DNA from: Actinomycetes bacterium | Lineage (GTDB): Bacteria > Actinomycetota > Thermoleophilia > BMS3ABIN01 | Assembly: GCA_021787775.1 (NCBI GenBank) | Contig: JAJYLK010000001.1 | Coordinates: 1-21,446, forward strand | DNA: 21,446 bases | Direction of reading: 5' to 3' | Shown here: one piece after another, positions 14,355 to 21,446 of the stretch | Layout of the letters: every line of letters begins with the position of its first letter | Numbering within the stretch: the first letter of the stretch is position 1 | Translations under genes and position numbers: made by a program | Notes under the pieces: generated by a model | The model's database searches: none | What the model was told of the DNA's origin: nothing | Seen by the model: the letters and a program-made list of their open reading frames with translations, nothing else

Positions 14355-14480
14355 TGTTTCTGCGCCCCTTGGTCATGATTGCAGGTCCCTGCCGACGTCA
14401 TCAGGCAGATCCATGTTTGCTTCTGCGTCCTTTGGCCATGATCGCAGGTCCTTGCCAAGGTCATGAAGCTGATCCATGTT
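14355..14480. repeat. 63-bp imperfect tandem repeat at an operon junction
   Basis: Two head-to-tail copies (14355-14417 and 14418-14480) match at about 52 of 63 positions by eye, mostly transition differences. The period is exactly 21 codons. One copy overlaps the C-terminal codons of the upstream methyltransferase, the other forms the leader of the CgeB-like glycosyltransferase. Each ends, on the minus strand, in AAGG-N-CGCAGAA followed by an ATG, so the translation start region is duplicated. Confidence 0.8.
14373..14477 (-). CDS. 34-residue ORF spanning the 63-bp repeat
   Basis: ATG 14477 to TGA 14373, in frame with the next gene's ATG at 14354. The peptide shows the repeat: NMDQLHDLGKDLRSW in the first copy and NMDLPDDVGRDLQS in the second, with conservative changes. 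The stop TGA in the second copy replaces a TGG in the first, so a single transition would have fused it to the glycosyltransferase. No good Shine-Dalgarno precedes it. It may be a small coupled peptide or only a by-product of the duplication. Confidence 0.3.
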   Translation of the reverse strand: MDQLHDLGKDLRSWPKDAEANMDLPDDVGRDLQS

Positions 14481-15393
14481 CGCTATTCGGTTTCCTGAAG
14501 CTGACCGCGATATGCATCGAGTCATCCAGCCGGCCAAACCATTGTTCCCAGGTACTGTGAAATATGCCGACCACGAATCCGAGCAGGAAACGTGAGACCA
14601 GGGTGGAGCAGAGCATGTTGGCGCTTCGCAGCCGGCGGCGCAATCGCGGATCCACACCGGCATACTCGTTGTTGAAATATTGCTGGTAATACCAGGGGGG
14701 CACAGCCGCGGCATCCATCTTGACGACTTTTTCCAGTTGGAATCCCTGCTGTTCGAATCTGGTGATGGCGGCGCTGGCGACTTCCATGTCTATGTGGCCG
14801 TATCTGTCAAGAAAATACTTGCGGTAAAACTCCGCGACGGCTCTTTCTTTTTCATTATTTGCAAGATGCCCGAATACATGGGAGCTTAAAACACAATCGA
14901 AGCATTCATTTACAAAAGGAAGATCTGTCGCCAGGCCCTGCACCGCCGAGTCATATTTCTTGCCGGCCTTCTGGGCAGCAGAGAGGCAAAGATCGATGCC
15001 GACTATCGGCCCGAACTGCCTGTAAGCGCGATTGCCGGTCCAGCAGCCCAGATCGAGCGTGAGTGAATCCGGCTCGACTTGATCTTCAAAGTAACGACGT
15101 TCACGAAAAGACCAGTAGCGCAAATGACTGTAGAGAAAATGGCGGCCGGGCGGCAGCGCCTCGAATGGGCGGTCATCGCACCAAAATGAATCGTAGTCCC
15201 TGTATACGGTCTGTCCGGGCGCAAAAACCGGAACACCCGCGTCGACCGCAAATTCGATATCGCAGGCCTGACATCGCAGTTTCCCGTCCAGGGCAAGCGG
15301 CGTTTTGCAGGCAGGGCATGCATAAGGCGCTACCGCCGCTTTTCGCGGCGGCGCCGAACCGCGCTCTTCCGGTTTGCCGGTCAGCCCAGGCAC
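14461..15393 (-). CDS. Class I SAM methyltransferase with Trm112-like zinc ribbon
   Basis: A 310-residue protein. YACPACKTPLAL (24-35) and LRCQACDIEF (39-48) give a Cys4 zinc ribbon of the Trm112-like kind, followed by DAGVPVF. The SAM motif is LTLDLGCWTGN at 111-121, then IVGIDLCLSAA at 130-140 and DLPFVNECFDCVLSSHVFGHL at 157-177. The usual L-K-P-G-G turn and following strand are not visible: the sequence goes from AEFYRKYF (187-194) straight to DRYGHIDM, as if 20 or so residues were missing. Start GTG 15393 is chosen because GGGAGG lies 7 nt upstream; it overlaps the previous gene by 13 nt. Its 3' end is inside the 63-bp tandem repeat. A sugar methyltransferase role is inferred from context. 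Confidence 0.85.
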   Translation of the reverse strand: MPGLTGKPEERGSAPPRKAAVAPYACPACKTPLALDGKLRCQACDIEFAVDAGVPVFAPGQTVYRDYDSFWCDDRPFEALPPGRHFLYSHLRYWSFRERRYFEDQVEPDSLTLDLGCWTGNRAYRQFGPIVGIDLCLSAAQKAGKKYDSAVQGLATDLPFVNECFDCVLSSHVFGHLANNEKERAVAEFYRKYFLDRYGHIDMEVASAAITRFEQQGFQLEKVVKMDAAAVPPWYYQQYFNNEYAGVDPRLRRRLRSANMLCSTLVSRFLLGFVVGIFHSTWEQWFGRLDDSMHIAVSFRKPNSEHGSAS

Positions 15394-16331
15394 GCCGCCG
15401 CCTCCCGCCAGAAGACAGCCGCCGCATCTGTCCTGCGGCCGCCAAGGAACCCATCGATAAAGCCGAGCGCGCCCACATTCTCGTTCATGATCAGATGACA
15501 GCCGCACAGCGCCGCCTCGATGACGACGCGGCCGCATGGTTCCGGCCATCGCGGCAAGAAAGCGAAATTCCGGGCGCGGTTCATGTAGGCCGGGATCTCG
15601 TTGTAAGGCAGCTGCCCCAGCCAGTCGCCGAAACCGGGGGGCCTTCCCGAAGGGGAGGGGCCTATCAGGGTGATGTCGTCCCCGAACCGCTCCCTGAGCG
15701 CGCCCAGACCCTTGGCGTCGCTCAAGGCGCCAACATAAAGGTTGTTTATGTCACGCTCATTCCCATGGTCAACGAAGGCCGCGCTATCGACCGTCGGCGG
15801 TGTCTCCAGGAAAGCGCCGACAGCATCCGTTCCGAGGATGCTGGCGACGGTCCGCCGGTGCAGTCCGGAGACGAACACGTTCAGGCGAGCGTTTTCATAC
15901 ATGCGCCGCGTCCTGGCGGCCAGGCAGCCTCTGCGTCTGAGCAGGCGGCGTGCCTGCGTTCGCAGCGAACGCTTGTGCAGGCATGCCCTGCCGTCGCTGT
16001 CGCCGCCGCAAGGCAGATAGGGAAGGTCGCACAAGTCGACATAGGCGTTGTCGAGATGGAGATAAACCGCACCATCGATGACGCTATCGACAAGGGCCGG
16101 ATCGAGCCGGGTGCGGGCCGACGGCTGGTTATGAACGTCAGCCAGGATGACCAGGTCGGGCCGGTCGAACAGGTCGGTCACCGGTTCGGGATATGCGGCG
16201 GTCACCCTGATCTGGTGACCATGGCGCCGGCCGGCCTCTATCAGGCTGCGATTCATCATCTCGCCCCCGCCGCCACTGCGGAACGGATCGATCTGTGAGA
16301 TGAAATTTATCCTCAGCGGTTCGCCGTCCAT
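15381..16331 (-). CDS. GT4-like glycosyltransferase with Cys-containing insert
   Basis: A 316-residue GT-B protein, rather short for the family. It begins LRINFISQIDPFRSGGGGEMMNRSLIEAGRRHGH (about residues 6-39, quoted in part: the Gly-rich loop GGGGE is at 20-24). DRPDLVILADVHN lies at 56-68 and LHLDNAYVDL at 91-100. A segment with four cysteines (C101, C108, C117, C136) follows. LNVFVSGLHRRTV at 150-162, LYVGALSDAKGLGAL at 198-212, and an E-x7-E pair (E264, E272) in EPCGRVVIEAALCG complete the fold. ATG 16331 is chosen with TGAGGGGAG just upstream; the previous gene ends 8 nt before. Probably adds one sugar of the repeat unit. The cysteine insert may bind a metal, but that is a guess. Confidence 0.85.
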   Translation of the reverse strand: MDGEPLRINFISQIDPFRSGGGGEMMNRSLIEAGRRHGHQIRVTAAYPEPVTDLFDRPDLVILADVHNQPSARTRLDPALVDSVIDGAVYLHLDNAYVDLCDLPYLPCGGDSDGRACLHKRSLRTQARRLLRRRGCLAARTRRMYENARLNVFVSGLHRRTVASILGTDAVGAFLETPPTVDSAAFVDHGNERDINNLYVGALSDAKGLGALRERFGDDITLIGPSPSGRPPGFGDWLGQLPYNEIPAYMNRARNFAFLPRWPEPCGRVVIEAALCGCHLIMNENVGALGFIDGFLGGRRTDAAAVFWREAAACLG

Positions 16332-16338
16332 GCTCCCC

Positions 16339-17544
16339 TCACATGCTGTTTTGTTCGAGGATCGACACAAGGACTTCGGCCACCTGTCTGGCCTGGCTGT
16401 CCGTCAGTGACGGATAAAGCGGCAGCGAAAGGACACGGTCTGACATCTCGTCGGCGACCGGGAAATCGCTGGGGCTGAGGCTGTACCGCTCCCGGAAATA
16501 GGGATGCCGGTGCAAGGCGTGGAAGTGGACGGACACGCCAATGTTGCAGTTTTCCATGGCGCCGGCGACGGCGTCCCGATCCAGCCGCAGGCGATCCAGC
16601 CGCAGGCGCACGACATAGAGATGATACGCGTTTTCACTTCCATCCTGAGGGCTGGGCAGCTCGACGAAGGGGCATCCCGCCAGCTCGCGGCCGTAGAGCG
16701 CCGCCAGCTCCGCCCGCCTCGCCTGCATCGCGCCGCAGCGCTTCAGTTGCTCGACGCCCAGGGCAGCCTGCAGATCGAACATGTTGTACTTGAAGCCCGG
16801 TTCCTGGACTTCATAGTAGGCATGCCCGCGGCGGCCGTACCGCTGCCAGGAATCCGCGCTCATGCCGTGCAGGCTGAGGACCCGGGCGCGGGCAGCCAGC
16901 GCGTCGTCTTCAGTGGTGAGCATGCCGCCTTCGCCGGTGGTTATGTTCTTGGTGGCATAAAAACTGAATGCGGTGAAGTCAGACAGCGAGCCGACCTGAT
17001 GCTGACCGAAACTGGCGCCGAGAGCGTGAGCAGCGTCCTCGATCACAGCCAGGCCGTTTTCGCGGGCCAGCCCGCTGATCGCGTCCATGTCGCAGGGGCG
17101 GCCGCCGAAGTGCACGGGCAGCAGGGCCCGGGTCCGGCGGTTGATGCATCCTCTGGCTTGCGCCGGGTCGAGGTTCAGGCTGTCCGGAGCGATGTCGGCA
17201 AACGCCACCCGGGCCCCCGTATGTTCGATCGCATTGGCTGTAGCGGCGAACGTGAAGGGGGTGGTGACGACCTCATCGCCGGGTCCGACGCCGGCGCACA
17301 GCAGGGCCAGATGCAGCGCCGCGGTGCACGAGTTCACTGCGACCGCATGGCGCGCGCCCACATAGTCAGCAAACAGCTGCTCGAATTCGGCAGTCTTCTG
17401 CCCGCGTGTCAACCAGCCGGACCGGAGTACTTCGATCAACGCCTGCTCCTCGGCGGCTCCCAGGGTGGGCCGGTGGAAGGGGATGTAGCTCTCGGCTCCC
17501 CGCGGGATTTTCCCGGTCCCCGGAACGTCTTTATTCGATTTCAT
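16339..17544 (-). CDS. DegT/DnrJ/EryC1/StrS sugar aminotransferase (PglE/PseC/ArnB-like)
   Basis: PLP-dependent aminotransferase of 401 residues that should put an amino group on a keto-sugar nucleotide. It shows IPFHRPTLGAAEEQALIEVL at 21-40, SGWLTRGQKTAEFE at 42-55, VNSCTAALHLAL at 70-81, DEVVTTPFTFAATANAI at 90-106, VIEDAAHALGA at 167-177 (D170 contacts PLP), and SFYATKN with the Schiff-base lysine K199, followed by ITTGEGGM. The GWLT and TTGEGG elements resemble 4-aminotransferases such as PglE, PseC and ArnB, so the 4-keto product of the dehydratase in this operon is a plausible substrate. A 15-bp perfect tandem duplication gives RLRLDRLRLD at 313-322. Its first 14 nt overlap the polymerase gene upstream. 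Confidence 0.94.
   Translation of the reverse strand: MKSNKDVPGTGKIPRGAESYIPFHRPTLGAAEEQALIEVLRSGWLTRGQKTAEFEQLFADYVGARHAVAVNSCTAALHLALLCAGVGPGDEVVTTPFTFAATANAIEHTGARVAFADIAPDSLNLDPAQARGCINRRTRALLPVHFGGRPCDMDAISGLARENGLAVIEDAAHALGASFGQHQVGSLSDFTAFSFYATKNITTGEGGMLTTEDDALAARARVLSLHGMSADSWQRYGRRGHAYYEVQEPGFKYNMFDLQAALGVEQLKRCGAMQARRAELAALYGRELAGCPFVELPSPQDGSENAYHLYVVRLRLDRLRLDRDAVAGAMENCNIGVSVHFHALHRHPYFRERYSLSPSDFPVADEMSDRVLSLPLYPSLTDSQARQVAEVLVSILEQNSM
16578..16607. repeat. 15-bp perfect tandem duplication inside the aminotransferase gene
   Basis: gatccagccgcaggc occurs twice without interruption (16578-16592, 16593-16607). It is in frame and repeats five residues (RLRLD) in the C-terminal domain, in a loop-strand region away from the PLP lysine. 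Probably a recent replication slip. Confidence 0.9.
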
Positions 17545-19000
17545 TATTTCTCACGTCCGGAATATTTGATTTCCCTTGCAGGCTCGCCAGGACCACGGGA
17601 GTGGCCACCGCCAGCCCGATGAAGTAGGTACCCTCCATATTGCTGATCCGGTTCAGAAGCGTAGACATAAGCAGTAACGCCAGCAGCGCCATGGACATGC
17701 CGACGCCGGTGCTGGCCAGCAACCCATCATCACTGCGCTGGGCAAGTGATACGGATTTCCATATCGTCAAAAACATTGCCAGCAGGAAGAGTGCCAGACC
17801 GATGATCCCGCTCTTGAGGATCAGGAAAAGATAGCCATCATGCGACCAGTTGGTGATCAGCAATCCCCTGTAATCGACATAGGAATACTCAGAACCCAGA
17901 CCGCTCCCAAGCACGATGTGATGCCTGGCAACTGCCAGCAATGCGTCGCCTTCCATGATGCGATAATCCATTGTTCCGCTGCCTTCGGAAGGATTGAATG
18001 AAAAGCGCCGCTGGATGATGTCAAAGAAAGAGTTGTTGTAGGAATTATAGTAAAAGGCGGAAACAAGAAGCAGCGTCAGTATCAAGCCTGCCAGGGCAAT
18101 AAGCCCGGTCCTGAGCGACTTCAGGCCCTTGGCTTTTAGTCCCAGCACCAGCGTCAATAATGCAGCAATTGCGGCCGCTGCCCAGTTGCTGCGCGACAAA
18201 CCGAGCAGCACCCCGGCACATATCGGAATGGCGGCCGCCGCCAGGAAAAAATTTGTCAATCGATTCCGAACGTATACGGCGAGCGCTACGAGTATCGGTA
18301 TCGCCACCACAAACAGGGTATCTGCTCCAAGCAGGATTATTCGTGTGCCCTCCAGTTGCTGGCTGGAGATATCGACGGTTTGAAAAAGGCTCATATCAGC
18401 GGCTAAACTACCGATCAGGGCAATGGCGATAGCCTTCACGCCCGCCAGGGAGATGGCAATCATGAACATTATCAGCAACGCGCGCAGGTCGTTACGAGTA
18501 CGCAGTTCGGTGACGGCCAGGAAATAGGCCAGGAAGATATACAGCAGAACATGAAGTTCGTTGCGGATCACAGCGGTCTCATTGCCGTAATAAACCCCGA
18601 GCAGGGTGGCGAGGCCCACAAGCACGAGCAATAGCGCAGCGGCCTTATTGGGAACCGGAAAGCGGCGGCTGCCATGTGCGATCCGGACCACAGTGGGAAG
18701 CACGGCCGGCAGTAGCAGCAGGTCAGCCCAGTTTAACGATACCCCTGCGACCGAGTAACCGGTTGACATGCTGATGCCAAGATCGGCGAATATCAGCAGC
18801 GGCAGGCCGACAGCGAACCAGGGGTAACGTGCGGACACCGCCCCGATGCATATCAGCAACGCCACGACCACTGCTACCAGCTGCACCTTCTCGCTATAGC
18901 CAAGCGCCAGGCCCGTAGTTCCCAGCAACGCCATCAACAGCGCCAGCAGCAACAGCCGCCGCGGCGGACTATCGGCAGCCATCATCCCCGGGCCAGCCAT
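17531..19000 (-). CDS. Wzy-like O-antigen polymerase/ligase, second of two tandem paralogues
   Basis: A polytopic membrane protein of about 489 residues with some 11-12 hydrophobic helices, typical of the Wzy/WaaL (Wzy_C) group, which joins lipid-linked repeat units outside the membrane. Counting from GTG 19003, landmarks shared with its neighbour are VSARYPWF (56-63), RNELHVL (147-153), ELRTR (166-170), GADTLFVVAIP (226-236), LSRSNW (269-274), LGSGLGSEY (365-373), SHDGYLFLILKSGIIG (387-402) with the conserved His, and NRISNMEGTYFIGLA (451-465). There is no C-terminal TPR. Two starts are possible: GTG 19003 (GTGA overlap with the previous stop) or ATG 19000 (TGATG). Its stop lies 14 nt inside the aminotransferase gene. 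Polymerase versus ligase cannot be told from sequence. Confidence 0.9.
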   Translation of the reverse strand: MAGPGMMAADSPPRRLLLLALLMALLGTTGLALGYSEKVQLVAVVVALLICIGAVSARYPWFAVGLPLLIFADLGISMSTGYSVAGVSLNWADLLLLPAVLPTVVRIAHGSRRFPVPNKAAALLLVLVGLATLLGVYYGNETAVIRNELHVLLYIFLAYFLAVTELRTRNDLRALLIMFMIAISLAGVKAIAIALIGSLAADMSLFQTVDISSQQLEGTRIILLGADTLFVVAIPILVALAVYVRNRLTNFFLAAAAIPICAGVLLGLSRSNWAAAAIAALLTLVLGLKAKGLKSLRTGLIALAGLILTLLLVSAFYYNSYNNSFFDIIQRRFSFNPSEGSGTMDYRIMEGDALLAVARHHIVLGSGLGSEYSYVDYRGLLITNWSHDGYLFLILKSGIIGLALFLLAMFLTIWKSVSLAQRSDDGLLASTGVGMSMALLALLLMSTLLNRISNMEGTYFIGLAVATPVVLASLQGKSNIPDVRNNEIE

Positions 19001-20499
19001 CACATCACCGCGCCGGGAAGCCCGCCAGCGGCATCAGTCTGCGCCGGCCGCGCCAGCTTCGGCGCGATCTCCACGACGGCGATGGCCAACCCGATGAAGA
19101 AGGCGCCTTCAAAATGGGACAGGCGGTTGACAGTCACCGATGTGATTATCAGCAGCGGCAGCGACAGGCCGACGCCCAGCAAGGCCACGCTGGTCAGCGG
19201 ATCGCGCGAGGCGAGATAGCCCCTGACGGCCCTCCACGTGGTCAAAATCAGCGGAAAAGCGAAAAGGATGAGCCCCAGTACACCGGATTTATAAAAAACT
19301 TCGAGGGCGATGTCATGGCCGTCGCGCGTAGTGATCGGATAAAGGTCATCGAGGTACTCGAGGTGCACTGAGGCCCCCAGGCCAGAACCCAGGAACAGGT
19401 GTTGCTGCGCCGCCTGGAGAAACGCCGCCGCTTCTTTCCCGCGATAATCGACGTTCTCGCTGACGGCGACCTCATTGTCAAACCTGAGCCGCGTCAGCAA
19501 AACCTGCCTGAAGTCCGTCTCGGTCGTGCCGCGGGTCGCCAGAACCACGAGAAGGATTTCGGCCACGACCATCGCGATGGTGACAACCGCCGTGAAAGTC
19601 ACGGCGCGCATGCCCGCCTTGACCGCGCCCAGACCCAGCACCAGTACAAAAGCGGTCAACGCACCAAGCCAGTACGTGCGGGTGAGGCTGGCCAGCAGTC
19701 CGAACAGGACAAAAGAGGAGCCGGACAGCAGGAAGAAAGTGGCCCGGCATCGAGGCGCAAACAACGCTGCAGCCGCCAGCAGCGGCACTGCGAGCATGAA
19801 CATCGTATCCGCGCCACAAAGGCGCGTACGCTCGCCTCCGACACTGTTGCTGATGTCGGTCCAGGCCTGCCAGGCGGAAGAGACGCCTGAATGGGAGTGG
19901 ACGACAACAAAAGATATGAGCATCGCCTTTGTCCCCGCAAGTGCGATGGAAACGATGATCGCCACCAGCATCAGCCAGAGCGACCGCCTCGTCCTGATCT
20001 CTGCCGCAACCCAGAAATAAGCCAGCGGCAGCAACATCAACACATGCAGCTCGTTGCGCACCAGCGCGAGCGGGTTGTGATAGATTAAACCTATTAACGT
20101 CAGTAATATCAACCAAGCTGCCAGCATCGATATGGCAAGGCCGGGCCGCGGCACCGGTCTGCTGCGGGTAGCGACGCGCCAAAGCAGAATCATGAGGGAA
20201 GGCAGGATGATGATGTCCGCAGCGTTGACGTCGATGCCAGCCAGGTGCAGCCCGGAAGCCAGGTCTGTGCCGACGAGATTGAACACCAGCATGGGCAGCG
20301 CCGCTGAGAACCAGGGATAGCGCGCGGAAACCACCGCCGCGCCCAGACTTGCCATCAGCAGCAGGAAAAAAAGAGGTGACAGCCAGCCGGCGGCCAGCAG
20401 CAGCCCTGCCGCCAGCGGCGCCACCGGGGACAGCCGCCAGAAATTCGACAGTTCAGCGAATCTGCCTGCCGAAGCAGATACGGCCGTGTTAACGCTCAT
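19000..20499 (-). CDS. Wzy-like O-antigen polymerase/ligase, first of two tandem paralogues
   Basis: A 499-residue protein with about 11-12 membrane helices and the same ordered landmarks as the next gene: VSARYPWF (57-64), RNELHVL (148-154), EIRTR (167-171), GADTMFMLAVP (229-239), LTRTYW (272-277), LGSGLGASV (370-378), DGHDIALEVFYKSGVLG (393-409) and NRLSHFEGAFFIGLA (458-472). Overall similarity is clear though the loops have diverged, e.g. HSHSGVSSAWQAW (201-213) has no counterpart. Start ATG 20499 has GGAAGGA 4 nt upstream; an ORF extension upstream lacks conservation and a good site. It overlaps the aminotransferase by 11 nt. A pair could be a polymerase and a ligase, or polymerases for two linkages. 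Confidence 0.91.
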   Translation of the reverse strand: MSVNTAVSASAGRFAELSNFWRLSPVAPLAAGLLLAAGWLSPLFFLLLMASLGAAVVSARYPWFSAALPMLVFNLVGTDLASGLHLAGIDVNAADIIILPSLMILLWRVATRSRPVPRPGLAISMLAAWLILLTLIGLIYHNPLALVRNELHVLMLLPLAYFWVAAEIRTRRSLWLMLVAIIVSIALAGTKAMLISFVVVHSHSGVSSAWQAWTDISNSVGGERTRLCGADTMFMLAVPLLAAAALFAPRCRATFFLLSGSSFVLFGLLASLTRTYWLGALTAFVLVLGLGAVKAGMRAVTFTAVVTIAMVVAEILLVVLATRGTTETDFRQVLLTRLRFDNEVAVSENVDYRGKEAAAFLQAAQQHLFLGSGLGASVHLEYLDDLYPITTRDGHDIALEVFYKSGVLGLILFAFPLILTTWRAVRGYLASRDPLTSVALLGVGLSLPLLIITSVTVNRLSHFEGAFFIGLAIAVVEIAPKLARPAQTDAAGGLPGAVM

Positions 20500-21446
20500 C
20501 TTTCCTTCCAGACGCCTGAATGACTGCCGCCGCCACACGTTGCACCTGACCCGGATCCAGCTCCGGACCCACTGGCAATGACAGAACTTCGCGGCAGGCC
20601 GCTTCCGCGGCCGGGAAATCGCCGGGACGGTAACCGAGCCCGGCGAATGCCGGCTGCAAATGCAGCGGCAGCGGATAATAGACCGCGTTGCCTATCCCCA
20701 TCGCATCGAGCTGCTGTTTGATAGCGTCGCGCTTGCGGAGCCGCACCGTGTACTGGTGGTACACATGCGAGCCGCTGCTGCCATCGCCCACGCCGGGCGG
20801 ACGCACGGTTTCGACCCCGGCCAGCAGCGAGTCATACAGCTGCGCGTTCCGCCATCTGAGCGCGTTCCAATCATCCAGCCGCGCCAGCTTGACGCGCAGC
20901 AATGCCGCTTGCAGGGCGTCCAGCCGGCTGTTGATCCCGAGCTCTTCCGAGTGATACTTGCGGGTGCTGCCGTGAGCGCGCAGCGATCTGAGCCTGGCAG
21001 CGGTCTCGTCGCTCGCGGTCAGCACCATGCCTCCGTCACCAAGACAGCCGAGATTCTTGCTGGGGAAGAAACTGAGGGCCCCGGCATCGCCGATACTCCC
21101 TGCTTTTCTGCCGCCGGTTACAGCGCCGAGCGCCTGGGCCGTATCTTCGATCACCGCCAGCCCTCGCCTGGTTGCGATCGCCGCCAGCCTCTTCATGTCG
21201 GCCGGCAGGCCGAAAAGGTGCACAGGGATAATCGCCCGCGTCCTTTCGGTGATTGCGTCCGTGACCGCGTCCGGAGAAATGTTGAAACTGGCAGGATCAA
21301 TGTCGGCGAACACCGGCTTCGCCCCCGCCTGGGCGATGCATTCAGCCGTGGCGATAAAAGAGAAGGGGGTGGTGATCACCTCGTCTCCGGGCCCGATGCC
21401 GAGCGCCCGCAGGCTGAGATAAAGGGCGTCGCTGCCCGAGGCCACC
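20489..21446 (-). CDS. DegT/DnrJ/EryC1/StrS aminotransferase, 5' end outside the window (WbpE-like)
   Basis: The visible 318 residues start inside the conserved V-A-S-G-S-D-A-L segment; the first codon seen is GTG read as Val, and about 50 residues lie beyond the right edge. It shows DEVITTPFSFIATAECI, then VIEDTAQALGA and the PLP lysine in SFFPSKNLGCLGDGGM (K130 of the visible part), then GINSRLDALQAALLRVKL. From memory this SFFPSKNLGC-GDGG plus NSRLDALQAA pattern is typical of WbpE/WlbC-type 3-aminotransferases and related 3-amino sugar enzymes, unlike the 4-aminotransferase-like gene further down. So a 3-amino or 2,3-diamino sugar is possible; the needed dehydrogenase and acetyltransferase are not in the window. 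First visible gene of the minus-strand operon. Confidence 0.92.
   Translation of the reverse strand, partial: VASGSDALYLSLRALGIGPGDEVITTPFSFIATAECIAQAGAKPVFADIDPASFNISPDAVTDAITERTRAIIPVHLFGLPADMKRLAAIATRRGLAVIEDTAQALGAVTGGRKAGSIGDAGALSFFPSKNLGCLGDGGMVLTASDETAARLRSLRAHGSTRKYHSEELGINSRLDALQAALLRVKLARLDDWNALRWRNAQLYDSLLAGVETVRPPGVGDGSSGSHVYHQYTVRLRKRDAIKQQLDAMGIGNAVYYPLPLHLQPAFAGLGYRPGDFPAAEAACREVLSLPVGPELDPGQVQRVAAAVIQASGRKDER

Noticed and set aside
14354..14560. Plus-strand ORF with an internal protein repeat
   Set aside because: The repeated peptide is only the antisense reading of the 63-bp tandem repeat and it runs into the methyltransferase gene.
15063..17622. Long plus-strand frames (about 411 and 372 codons) opposite a glycosyltransferase and an aminotransferase
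   Set aside because: No domains, biased composition and no start signals; the minus strand explains the region through conserved catalytic motifs.
1..21446. CRISPR array, tRNA, rRNA, transposase or phage genes
   Set aside because: No regularly spaced repeats, cloverleaf-like segments, rRNA-like sequence or mobile-element protein motifs were seen by eye; a covariance-model search would be needed to exclude small RNAs.

Overview
The window looks like a surface-polysaccharide locus from a GC-rich, probably monoderm bacterium. The best lineage clue is a small secreted protein near the left end with a complete sortase signal (LPSTG, hydrophobic helix, RRSRR tail). That signal, together with the GC-rich codon use, fits an actinobacterium better than a diderm. 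The lineage call is inference; there is no rRNA or other phylogenetic marker here.

Layout. Positions 1-154 hold no convincing gene except a rho-independent terminator (about 97-125). The LPXTG protein (155-607, minus) is divergent from a small membrane-anchored TPR-like protein (878-1408, plus), and the 270 bp between them carry several inverted repeats. From 1469 to the right edge every gene lies on the minus strand: 17 genes with almost no spacing, many joined by ATGA, TGATG or longer stop/start overlaps. In transcription order (right to left) they are: DegT-family aminotransferase (cut by the window edge), two tandem Wzy-like polymerases/ligases, a second DegT aminotransferase, GT4-like glycosyltransferase, Zn-ribbon methyltransferase, CgeB-like glycosyltransferase, second Zn-ribbon methyltransferase, Wzx-type flippase, three GT-B glycosyltransferases, a B12-binding-type radical SAM protein, a GT2 glycosyltransferase with membrane tail, a third methyltransferase, a PglC/WcaJ-like phosphoglycosyl transferase, and a PglF/FlaA1-like sugar-nucleotide 4,6-dehydratase.

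How it fits together (inference from families). The dehydratase and the two aminotransferases would make amino-deoxy UDP-sugars. The phosphoglycosyl transferase would load the first sugar phosphate on undecaprenyl phosphate. Six glycosyltransferases would extend the unit, three methyltransferases and possibly the radical SAM enzyme would decorate it, the flippase would export it, and one or both Wzy-like proteins would polymerise or ligate it outside. No chain-length regulator, LCP ligase or sortase is in the window.

The points most worth a second look are: two clearly paralogous Wzy-like proteins side by side; a free-standing TM-TPR protein resembling the C-terminal part of some actinobacterial Wzy/WaaL proteins; the radical SAM gene inside the glycan operon; a dehydratase whose family-typical N-terminus continues about 77 codons upstream of its first ATG, with no ATG/GTG/TTG start; and very small in-frame ORFs or tandem repeats at two operon junctions. 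No tRNA, rRNA, CRISPR array, insertion sequence or phage gene was seen.
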